Shown in pieces: positions 9,408 to 17,293 of a stretch of DNA of 64,000 nt; position 1 is the first letter of the stretch; each line of letters opens with the position of its first letter. The DNA lies in NCBI RefSeq assembly GCF_016862975.1, contig NZ_BONZ01000087.1, positions 1-64,000 on the forward strand, given 5' to 3'. The translations under genes were made by a program, and so were the position numbers. The notes beneath the pieces were generated by a model, which was not told the DNA's origin, searched no databases, and saw nothing but the letters and a program-made list of their open reading frames with translations. This stretch comes from Rugosimonospora africana. GTDB taxonomy: Bacteria; Actinomycetota; Actinomycetes; Mycobacteriales; Micromonosporaceae.

Positions 9408-9851
9408 TCAGACCGTCTCCGGCGGGGTCGTCCTGCTGGTGATCGAGATTCGGTTCCACACGTTGATAGTCGCAATGGCCAAGACCAGGTTCGCGACCTC
9501 CTCGGCGGACCACACCGCGCGCGCCTGGTCGAAGACCTCGTCGCTGACCCCGTGCGACCCCAGCCGGGTCACCTCGTCGGTCAGCGCCAGCGCGGCCCGT
9601 TCCCGCTCGGTGAACAGCGGCGACTCGAGCCACGCCCCCACGGCGAACAGCCGCCGGCTGTCCTCGCCGCCGGCCAGGGCGTCACGGCTGTGCATGTCGA
9701 CGCAGAACGAGCAGCCGTTGAGGATCGAGGCGCGCAGCTTGATCAGGTGCAGCACCGTGTGGTCGACGTTGGCCGACACGTACTTTTCCAGCCCGAAGAT
9801 CGCCGCGTACCCCTCGGGAACCAGCTCCCGCATCTTCAATCGATTGTTCAT
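9408..9851 (-). CDS. Carboxymuconolactone decarboxylase / AhpD-like protein
   Basis: 147 aa, all-helical AhpD fold. The redox motif CSFCVDMHSRDA (CxxC with a following His) lies near residues 47-58, as in peroxidase-type members, so an antioxidant rather than a decarboxylase role is likely. It is the first gene of a probable two-gene operon with the SigJ-type factor, and by family precedent may be that factor's target. The ATG start is at 9851. The reverse-strand upstream region overlaps the ileS leader region, so promoters are divergent. Confidence 0.88.
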   Translation of the reverse strand: MNNRLKMRELVPEGYAAIFGLEKYVSANVDHTVLHLIKLRASILNGCSFCVDMHSRDALAGGEDSRRLFAVGAWLESPLFTERERAALALTDEVTRLGSHGVSDEVFDQARAVWSAEEVANLVLAIATINVWNRISITSRTTPPETV

Positions 9852-9963
9852 GCCCGAACGACAGCCGAGGGGGGTCCGGCGTGACAGGGCCGGGGTGTGA
9901 CCCAGCCGACACCGGGTCGCGATGCGACGGTCAACGGTGACCAGGGGCGGAAGCCAGATCGGG

Positions 9964-9969
9964 TACGCT
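9964..9969 (+). promoter_or_regulatory. Possible -10 box (TACGCT) for the ileS leader
   Basis: TACGCT stands just before the start of the T-box structure. No convincing -35 was seen. Confidence 0.4.
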
Positions 9970-9977
9970 GGATGGCG

Positions 9978-10200
9978 CAGGCGATGATCCGGCCATCACC
10001 GGTGAGCCTCCGGAAGAACAGGCGCCGCGGCCAGCGGCAGTCCCCAGTAGAACCGGACGGGTTCGGCCCGTCACAGCCGACCGACGAGCGGGTGGCTTCT
10101 CCGAGCCACCAAGCGAGGTGGTACCGCGGGTTGACCGCCGCATCGGGCGGACGACTCGTCCTCGCGTGGACCGTGCCATATCGAGCACTCCGCGAGGAGA
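9978..10200 (+). promoter_or_regulatory. T-box riboswitch controlling ileS translation
   Basis: An ultrashort stem I (CCGG arms at 9990-9993 and 9999-10002) carries the Ile specifier ATC at 9995-9997 in its loop. A stem-III hairpin has arms 10091-10097 and 10104-10110. The T-box sequence GGTGGTACCGCGG follows within 10112-10129. Downstream, TCCTCGCG (10159-10166) is exactly complementary to CGCGAGGA (10191-10198), which contains the ileS Shine-Dalgarno. Uncharged tRNA-Ile should free the ribosome-binding site, the translational type known for actinobacterial ileS. Confidence 0.9.
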
Positions 10201-10208
10201 CCGCACCC

Positions 10209-13200
10209 ATGAGCTACCCCAAGAATTCTGAGCGGGCTGGGGTTCCGGCCAGCCCGAACCTGCCCGAGCTGGAGCGGGGCGTCCTGGACTTCTGGGCCGC
10301 CGACAAGACCTTCGAGGCGTCCGTGGAGTCCCGGCCGGCGGGCAACGAGTACGTCTTCTACGACGGCCCGCCGTTCGCCAACGGGCTGCCCCACTACGGT
10401 CACCTGCTGACCGGGTACGTCAAAGACGTGGTGCCGCGCTACCAGACCATGCGCGGGCGCCGGGTGGAGCGCCGGTTCGGCTGGGACTGCCACGGCCTGC
10501 CCGCCGAGGTGGAGGCCGAGAAGCAGCTCGGCATCACCACCAAGGCCGAGATCCTGGATCTGGGCGTCGACCGGTTCAACGACGCGTGCCGCACGTCCGT
10601 GCTGCGGTACACCCAGGAGTGGGAGCGGTACGTCACCCGGCAGGCCCGCTGGGTCGACTTCGCCAACGACTACAAGACGCTCGACCGTGACTACATGGAG
10701 AGCGTGGCGTGGGCCTTCAAGTCCCTGTACGACAAGGGTCTGATCTACGAGGGCTTCCGGGTGCTGGCCTACTGCTGGCGGTGCGAGACCCCGCTGTCGA
10801 ACACCGAGACCCGGATGGACGACGTGTACCGGGACCGGACCGACCCGGCGTCGACGGTGTGGTTCCAGTTGGCCGCCGGGCCGCCGGCGCCCGCCGGAGC
10901 GTCAGCGGAGGCGAAGCTGGCCAGCGAACCCGCGAGAATCCTCGCCTGGACGACCATGCCGTGGACGCTGGTGCCCAACGTCGCACTGGTGGTCGGGCCG
11001 GACATCGACTACGCCGTACTGGAGCACGAAGGCAACCGGTACATCCTGGCCGAGTCGCGGCTGTCGGCGTACCAGAAGGAGTTCGCCGGGGCCGAGCGGG
11101 TCGGCACGCTCAAGGGCAGCGAGTTGGTCGGACGCCGGTACGAGCCGCTGTTCGACTTCCTCGTCGACCGGCTGGCCGACGTGCCGGCGGCGTTCACCGT
11201 ACTGGCCGGGGACTTCGTGTCCACTGAGGACGGTACCGGTGTCGTGCAGGTCGCCCCGTCGCACGGTGAGGACGACTTCAACGTCTGCACCGCGGCCGGC
11301 ATCCCGACCATCCTGACCGTCGACGACCACACCCGGTTCACCTCGATCGCGCCGCGGTTCGAGGGCTTGCAGGTGTTCGAGGCGAACAAGCCGCTGCTGC
11401 GCGAGTTGCGGGAGCGCGGCGTGCTGGTGCGCCAGGACTCCTACGTGCACTCGTACCCGCACTGCTGGCGGTGCGACACCCCGTTGGTCTACAAGGCACT
11501 GTCGTCCTGGTTCGTCGCGGTCAGCACGTTCAAGGACCGCATGGTCGAGCTGAACCAGCAGATCGACTGGACTCCGGCGCACATCAAGGAGGGCTCGTTC
11601 GGCAAGTGGCTGGCCAACGCGCGGGACTGGTCGATCAGCCGCAACCGGTTCTGGGGCTCACCGATCCCGGTGTGGAAGTCCGACGACCCGAACTACCCGA
11701 GGGTCGACGTGTACGGGTCGATCGCCGACCTGGAGCGGGACTTCGGTGTACGGATCACCGACCTGCACCGCCCAGTGATCGACGAACTGACCCGGCCCAA
11801 CCCGGACGATCCGACCGGCAGGTCGGTGATGCGCCGGGTTCCCGAGGTGCTGGACTGCTGGTTCGAGTCCGGCTCGATGCCGTTCGCCCAGGTGCACTAC
11901 CCGTTCGAGAACCGGGAGTGGTTCGAAAGCCACTACCCGGGTGACTTCATCGTGGAGTACATCGGGCAGGTACGCGGCTGGTTCTACACCATGCACGTGC
12001 TGGCGACCGCGTTGTTCGACCGGCCGGCGTTCCGCAGCGCGACGGTGCACGGCATCCTGCTCGGCTCGGACAACCGCAAGATGTCCAAGAGCCTGCGCAA
12101 CTACCCGGACGTCTATGAGATGTTCGACCTGTACGGGTCGGACGCGATGCGCTGGATGCTGATGTCCTCGCCGGTGCTGCGGGGCGGCGACATGCCGGTC
12201 ACCGACAGCGCGATCCGGGACGCGGTACGGCAGGTGCTCCTTCCACTGTGGAACGTCTGGTACTTCTTCTCGTTGTACGCCAACGCGGACGGGTACGAGG
12301 CGAGCTGGCGCACCGACGAACGCCGCCTTGCCGATCCGGCCCAAGCGCCGGCTCGCGACTCCGGCCACCTGCTCGACCGGTACGTGCTGGCCAAGACCAG
12401 GGAACTGGTCGAGGCGACCCAGGCACAGCTGGACACGCAGGACATCAGCGGGGCGTGCGCGTCGGTACGGTCCTATCTGGACGCTCTGACGAACTGGTAC
12501 GTGCGCCGTTCGCGCGACCGGTTCTGGTCCGGCGACCGGGACGCGTTCGACACGCTCTACACCGTGCTGGAGACGCTGTGCCGGGTGTTCGCCCCGCTGG
12601 CGCCGCTGACCGCCGAGCAGATCTGGCGCGGACTGACCGGCGGCCGGTCGGTGCACCTGACCGACTGGCCGGACGCGACGGCATTCCCGGCCGACCACGC
12701 GCTTGTGTCCACAATGGACAAGGTGCGGGACGTGTCCTCGGCGGCCCTGTCGCTGCGCAAGGCGCGCGGGTTGCGGGTGCGGCTGCCGCTGGCCTCGCTG
12801 ACCGTGGCCGCCCCCGACGTGGAGGCGCTGCGGCCGTTCGCCGACCTCATCGCCGATGAGGTCAACGTGAAGTCGGTGGAGCTGACCGGAAACCTGGCGG
12901 GCTACTGCGAGCGGGTGCTGACGGTGGTGCCGCGGGTGCTCGGCCCGCGGCTGGGCGGCCAGGTGCAGCAGGTGATCCGGGCGGTGAAGAGCGGTGACTG
13001 GTCGGCCTCCGACGCCGGTGTCATCGCCGGCGGCGTGACCCTGAACGAGGGGGAGTACGACCTGAAACTGGTCGCCGCGGACGCCGACCGCTCCGCGCCG
13101 CTGCCCGGCGGCGAGGGTGTGGTCGTGCTGGACACCGAGATCACCCCGGAGCTGTACGTCGAGGGACTGGCCCGGGACGTGGTCCGGGTCGTGCAGCAGG

Positions 13201-13412
13201 CCCGGCGGGAGGCCGGCCTGGACGTGTCCGACCGCGTCCGGGCGACGGTGGAGGCCGGCCCGGAGGTCGCCATGGCGGTGGAGCGCCACCGGGACTTCGT
13301 GGCCGAGGAGACGCTCGCTGTGTCGCTGGAACTCGGGTCGGTGGGCGAGTCCGGCTTCGCCGGCGAGGCGGGCGACGGCGAGCCGGTACGCGTGGCGGTC
13401 GCCCGCGCGTAG
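10209..13412 (+). CDS. ileS: Isoleucyl-tRNA synthetase, eukaryote-like (type 2)
   Basis: Cytoplasmic class I synthetase charging tRNA-Ile, 1067 aa. The HIGH motif is in the PHYGHLL form (about residues 62-66) and KMSKS ([10 protein letters not shown]) is near 624. The HYGH variant and long C-terminal domain (DUF5915-like) mark the eukaryote-like IleRS2 class, which tends to be less sensitive to mupirocin. ATG 10209 is chosen over a far upstream in-frame start (9897) because GAGGAG stands 9 nt before it and the intervening DNA is a complete T-box leader. A strong hairpin follows the gene, so it is probably monocistronic. Confidence 0.96.
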   Translation: MSYPKNSERAGVPASPNLPELERGVLDFWAADKTFEASVESRPAGNEYVFYDGPPFANGLPHYGHLLTGYVKDVVPRYQTMRGRRVERRFGWDCHGLPAEVEAEKQLGITTKAEILDLGVDRFNDACRTSVLRYTQEWERYVTRQARWVDFANDYKTLDRDYMESVAWAFKSLYDKGLIYEGFRVLAYCWRCETPLSNTETRMDDVYRDRTDPASTVWFQLAAGPPAPAGASAEAKLASEPARILAWTTMPWTLVPNVALVVGPDIDYAVLEHEGNRYILAESRLSAYQKEFAGAERVGTLKGSELVGRRYEPLFDFLVDRLADVPAAFTVLAGDFVSTEDGTGVVQVAPSHGEDDFNVCTAAGIPTILTVDDHTRFTSIAPRFEGLQVFEANKPLLRELRERGVLVRQDSYVHSYPHCWRCDTPLVYKALSSWFVAVSTFKDRMVELNQQIDWTPAHIKEGSFGKWLANARDWSISRNRFWGSPIPVWKSDDPNYPRVDVYGSIADLERDFGVRITDLHRPVIDELTRPNPDDPTGRSVMRRVPEVLDCWFESGSMPFAQVHYPFENREWFESHYPGDFIVEYIGQVRGWFYTMHVLATALFDRPAFRSATVHGILLGSDNRKMSKSLRNYPDVYEMFDLYGSDAMRWMLMSSPVLRGGDMPVTDSAIRDAVRQVLLPLWNVWYFFSLYANADGYEASWRTDERRLADPAQAPARDSGHLLDRYVLAKTRELVEATQAQLDTQDISGACASVRSYLDALTNWYVRRSRDRFWSGDRDAFDTLYTVLETLCRVFAPLAPLTAEQIWRGLTGGRSVHLTDWPDATAFPADHALVSTMDKVRDVSSAALSLRKARGLRVRLPLASLTVAAPDVEALRPFADLIADEVNVKSVELTGNLAGYCERVLTVVPRVLGPRLGGQVQQVIRAVKSGDWSASDAGVIAGGVTLNEGEYDLKLVAADADRSAPLPGGEGVVVLDTEITPELYVEGLARDVVRVVQQARREAGLDVSDRVRATVEAGPEVAMAVERHRDFVAEETLAVSLELGSVGESGFAGEAGDGEPVRVAVARA

Positions 13413-13421
13413 CGCACGCGG

Positions 13422-13456
13422 ACGGCGCCCCGACCTGTCGAAGGCCGGGGCGCCGT
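13422..13456 (+). terminator. Terminator hairpin after ileS
   Basis: ACGGCGCCCCG (13422-13432) pairs perfectly with 13446-13456 around a 13-nt loop, 10 bp past the ileS stop. Confidence 0.8.
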
Positions 13457-13604
13457 GGTGCCCCGGCCGTGGCGTCGACGACCGTGGCTTTGCCGAGGTC
13501 GGGGCCGGTGGGTGGCGTAAGTCTCTGGATTCCGGGTTTCCTCGGCGGGCGAGCACCGGTGGGCTACCGTGGAGCCCCTTCATTCGCGGGACCGGAGGCC
13601 CTGA

Positions 13605-14285
13605 TTGTCAGCGCTGTACACCTTGGGGCGGTACACGGTGTCCCCGGTCGTCCGCGGGCTGTGGCGGCCGTGGACCGACGGCCTGGCGAACATCCCGGCC
13701 GAGGGCCCGGCCGTCCTGGCCAGCAATCACCTGTCCGTCGCCGACTCGGTGTTCCTGCCGATCCTGTCGCCACGGGAGATCACGTTTCTGGCCAAGGCCG
13801 AGTACTTCACCGGCGACGGGCTGCGGGGGCGGGCGACCGCGGCGTTCATGCGTGGCGTGCGGCAGATTCCGGTCGAGCGGGGCAACGGCCGGGCGGCACT
13901 GTCCGCGCTGGAGATCGCGCTGACGGTGTTGAAGAACGGGGATCTGTTCGGTATCTACCCGGAGGGCACCCGGTCACCGGACGGCAAGCTGCACCGCGGC
14001 CACACCGGCATCGCCCGGATCGTCCTGGACGCCCGGGTTCCGGTGATCCCGGTCGCGATGATCAATACCGACAAGGTTCAGCCGATCGGTGCCCGGTTGC
14101 CCCGTCTCGGCCACGCGATCGGGGTACGGGTCGGTCCCGCCCTGGACTATTCGGCGCAGGCCGACGGGCCGCGCAACCCGAAGCTGCTGCGCGAGATCAC
14201 CGACGACATCATGGCGCACATCCGGCGGCTGTCCGGTCAGGACTACGTCGACCGGTACGCCAGCCGGGACAAGGCGCCGGGCTGA
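13605..14285 (+). CDS. plsC: 1-acyl-sn-glycerol-3-phosphate acyltransferase (PlsC family)
   Basis: Transfers an acyl group to lysophosphatidic acid to make phosphatidic acid at the membrane; 226 aa. The catalytic NHLSVAD (HX4D) motif lies near residues 41-47 and the substrate-binding EGTRS near 120-124, with FGIYP before it. The TTG start at 13605 is supported by CGGAGG a few nt upstream and by the family's usual N-terminus. A possible -10 (TACCGT, 13565-13570) would give a ~28-nt leader. Members of this family differ in acyl-acceptor use, so the exact substrate is inferred. Confidence 0.9.
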   Translation: MSALYTLGRYTVSPVVRGLWRPWTDGLANIPAEGPAVLASNHLSVADSVFLPILSPREITFLAKAEYFTGDGLRGRATAAFMRGVRQIPVERGNGRAALSALEIALTVLKNGDLFGIYPEGTRSPDGKLHRGHTGIARIVLDARVPVIPVAMINTDKVQPIGARLPRLGHAIGVRVGPALDYSAQADGPRNPKLLREITDDIMAHIRRLSGQDYVDRYASRDKAPG

Positions 14286-14402
14286 GCGGGCGGGACCAGG
14301 CGGGCTGAGCGCGGCCCGGACACGGCGCCGGGCTGAGCCGGGCGACCTGCCCGGATACCGCCGGTGAGCGGGCCACCACCCGGGCCGGACCGGTGCGCCG
14401 CG

Positions 14403-14408
14403 TACCCT
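14403..14408 (+). promoter_or_regulatory. -10 box (TACCCT) of a leaderless radical-SAM gene
   Basis: TACCCT ends 7 nt before ATG 14416, and no Shine-Dalgarno is present. Confidence 0.55.
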
Positions 14409-14415
14409 GGCCATT

Positions 14416-16407
14416 ATGAGTGTGGCGTCTGATGCCGGTACGAGCCCGTCGACGGCCCCGACTGTCTGGCCCCAACTGGAGCGGTTGCTGCCCCTGATCA
14501 GCAAGCCCATCCAGTACGTGGGCGGAGAGCTGGGCGCGACCGTCAAGGACTGGGACACGGCCTCGGTGCGCTGGGCGCTGATGTACCCGGACGCGTACGA
14601 GGTGGGCCTGCCCAACCAGGGTGTGCAGATCCTCTACGAGGTGCTGAACGAGCTTCCCGACGTACTCGCCGAGCGCACCTACGCGGTCTGGCCCGACCTG
14701 GAGAAGCTGATGCGGGAGCACGGCGTCCCGCAGTTCACCGTCGACTCGCACCGGCCGGTAGGGGCGTTCGACCTGCTCGGCGTCTCGTTCTCCACCGAGC
14801 TGGGCTACACCAACCTGCTCACCGCGCTGCACCTGGCCGGCATCCCGCTGTCCGCCGTCGACCGGGGCGCCGGGGACCCGGTCGTGGTCGCCGGCGGGCA
14901 CGCCGCGTTCAACCCCGAGCCGATCGCCGAGTTCATCGACGCCGCCGTGCTGGGCGACGGCGAAGAGGCGGTACTGGAGATAACCGAGATCGTCCGGCGG
15001 TGGAAGGCCGAGGGATCGCCGGGCGGGCGCGACGAACTGCTGCTGCGCCTGGCCCGCACCGAGTCGGTCTACGTACCCCGCTTCTACGACGTGGACTACC
15101 TGCCCGACGGGCGCATCCAGCGGGTGGTGCCGAACCGGCCGGACGTGCCGTTCCGGGTACACAAGCGCACCACGATGGACCTGGACGCCTGGCCGTACCC
15201 GAAGAAGCCGCTGGTACCGCTCGCGGAGACGGTGCACGAGCGGTACGCGGTGGAGATCTTCCGGGGCTGCACCCGGGGCTGCCGCTTCTGCCAGGCCGGG
15301 ATGATCACCCGGCCGGTCCGGGAGCGGTCCATCACCACGGTCGGGCAGATGGTGGCCGAGGGGCTGGAGTTCTCCGGGTTCCGGGAGGTCGGCCTGCTCT
15401 CGCTGTCGTCGGCCGACCACTCCGAGATCGGGGACATCTGCTCCGGGCTGGCCACCGCGTACGAGGGCAGCAACGTGTCGCTCTCGCTGCCCAGCACCCG
15501 GGTGGACGCGTTCAACATCACGCTGGCCGAGGAACTGTCCCGGGGCGGCCGGCGCACCGGCCTGACGTTCGCGCCGGAGGGTGGTTCGGAGCGGATCCGT
15601 CGCGTGATCAACAAGATGGTGTCCGAGGAGGACCTGATCCGCACCGTGGTGACCGCCTACACCCACGGCTGGCGCCAGGTGAAGCTGTACTTCATGTGCG
15701 GCCTGCCCACCGAGACCGACGACGACGTGGTGCAGATCGCCCGACTCGCACACGAGGTGATCAAGGCCGGGCGGCAGGCCACCGGGTCGAAGGACATCCG
15801 CTGCACGGTGTCCATCGGCGGGTTCGTGCCCAAGCCGCACACCCCGTTCCAGTGGGCGCCGATGTCCTCCCCGGAGGTCATCGACAACCGGCTGCGGCTG
15901 CTGAAGCAGGCGATCAACTCGGACCGGTCGCTGGGCCGGGCGATCGGGTACCGGTACCACGACGGTCAGCCCTCGCTCATCGAAGGGCTGCTGGCCCGGG
16001 GTGACCGCCGGGTCGGTGCGGTGATCCGCCGGGTGTGGGAGCAGGGCGGCCGGTTCGACGGCTGGTCGGAGCATTTCTCGTACCAGCGGTGGATCGACGC
16101 GGCGACCGAGGTGCTGCCCGCCTTCGGGGTGGATCTGGACTGGTACACGACCCGGGAGCGCGAAGAGCTGGAAGTCCTGCCCTGGGACCACCTGGACTCC
16201 GGGCTGGACAAGGACTGGCTGTGGAAGGACTGGCAGGACGCCCTGTCCGAGTACGAACAGGATGACTGCCGGTGGACGCCGTGTTTCGACTGCGGCGTCT
16301 GTCCGAGCATGGACACCGAGATCCAGATCGGGCCCAGTGGGCGCACCATGCTCCCGTTGACCCCGGTAAGCGGTAACGGCCTGCGCGTACCGGCGGAGGC
16401 CCGATGA
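14416..16407 (+). CDS. TIGR03960 family B12-binding-type radical SAM protein
   Basis: 663 aa. The N-terminal half resembles a cobalamin-binding Rossmann domain (YPDAYEVGLPNQG near 57-69; AGGHAAFNPEP near 159-169). The radical SAM core follows, with the [4Fe-4S] cysteines C285, C289 and C292 (RGCTRGCRFCQAG). A second Cys cluster (CRWTPCFDCGVC) near the C-terminus may bind another metal centre. The family is conserved in many bacteria next to the TIGR03936 partner, and its chemistry is not established. Its start overlaps no other gene; its stop overlaps the next ATG as ATGA, so the pair is coupled. Confidence 0.9.
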   Translation: MSVASDAGTSPSTAPTVWPQLERLLPLISKPIQYVGGELGATVKDWDTASVRWALMYPDAYEVGLPNQGVQILYEVLNELPDVLAERTYAVWPDLEKLMREHGVPQFTVDSHRPVGAFDLLGVSFSTELGYTNLLTALHLAGIPLSAVDRGAGDPVVVAGGHAAFNPEPIAEFIDAAVLGDGEEAVLEITEIVRRWKAEGSPGGRDELLLRLARTESVYVPRFYDVDYLPDGRIQRVVPNRPDVPFRVHKRTTMDLDAWPYPKKPLVPLAETVHERYAVEIFRGCTRGCRFCQAGMITRPVRERSITTVGQMVAEGLEFSGFREVGLLSLSSADHSEIGDICSGLATAYEGSNVSLSLPSTRVDAFNITLAEELSRGGRRTGLTFAPEGGSERIRRVINKMVSEEDLIRTVVTAYTHGWRQVKLYFMCGLPTETDDDVVQIARLAHEVIKAGRQATGSKDIRCTVSIGGFVPKPHTPFQWAPMSSPEVIDNRLRLLKQAINSDRSLGRAIGYRYHDGQPSLIEGLLARGDRRVGAVIRRVWEQGGRFDGWSEHFSYQRWIDAATEVLPAFGVDLDWYTTREREELEVLPWDHLDSGLDKDWLWKDWQDALSEYEQDDCRWTPCFDCGVCPSMDTEIQIGPSGRTMLPLTPVSGNGLRVPAEAR

Positions 16408-17177
16408 CGCCGAAGCGGCAGCCGGAGGCCAATCAGGAGCCGGTTGTCCAGCGCATCCGGATCCGGTATGCCAAGCGCGGCCCGCTGCGGTTCACCTCGC
16501 ACCGCGACTTCGCCCGTGCGTTCGAGCGGGCGGTGCAGCGGGCCGGGGTACCGATCGCGTACTCGCAGGGGTTCACGCCGCACCCCCGCATCTCGTACGC
16601 GAGCGCGGCACCCACCGGCACGGGCAGCGAGGCGGAGTATCTCGAGGTCGGCCTGCGAGCGGTTGTCGACCCGGATGACCTGGTCAAGGCGCTGGACGCG
16701 GCCCTGTCGCCCGGGCTGGACGTGCTGGAGGCGGTCGAGGCGCGGGGCGGGGCGCTCGCCGAGCGGATCGACGCCTCGCACTGGCGGATCGAGCTTCCCG
16801 GGACGGATCCGGAGGCGGTGGATCGGGCCGTGGCGGCGTTCGAGGCGACCGCCGAGGTGCCCGTCTCCCGGCTGACCAAGCAGGGCACCCGGACCTTCGA
16901 TGCCCGGGGTCCGGTGGTCAGGATCTCGGCCGCCGCGGCGCCCAGCGAGGGTGACGGCCGAACATGTGCCATACTCGACCTTGTTGTACGGCAGGTCACC
17001 CCTACCGTACGACCCGATGACGTCCTGTCTGGCCTGCGCGTTGTGGCCGACCTGGAGCTGCCGGTCCCGCCAAGGGCGATCCGGCTGGCGCAGGGATCGC
17101 TGACCGCGCAGGGCGAATTGGTCGATCCGCTGTTCGCGGATCGGGATGGGGCGGCCAGCGGCGCTCCGCCGGTTTAG
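16404..17177 (+). CDS. TIGR03936 (DUF2344) radical-SAM-associated protein
   Basis: 257 aa. The conserved N-terminal pattern YAKRGPLRFTSHRDFARAF, then YSQGFTPHPRISYA, identifies DUF2344, the constant partner of TIGR03960 radical SAM proteins (in some bacteria fused to it). No enzyme motif of its own is evident. The ATG overlaps the partner's stop by 4 nt. It is followed by rne with a 116-bp gap; the partners often sit just ahead of rne/rplU in actinobacteria, hinting at an RNA- or translation-related job, which is inference. Confidence 0.9.
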   Translation: MTPKRQPEANQEPVVQRIRIRYAKRGPLRFTSHRDFARAFERAVQRAGVPIAYSQGFTPHPRISYASAAPTGTGSEAEYLEVGLRAVVDPDDLVKALDAALSPGLDVLEAVEARGGALAERIDASHWRIELPGTDPEAVDRAVAAFEATAEVPVSRLTKQGTRTFDARGPVVRISAAAAPSEGDGRTCAILDLVVRQVTPTVRPDDVLSGLRVVADLELPVPPRAIRLAQGSLTAQGELVDPLFADRDGAASGAPPV

Positions 17178-17293
17178 GCGGGGTTGGCAGACTTCGGCGC
17201 GCGCGCTTCGGTGTGGGTGCCGGGAAACACTGAGGCGTCCCTGCGTGGCAGCGTGCAACGCGCCCGGGGAGGCCAGAACTGGAGAACGTCCGG

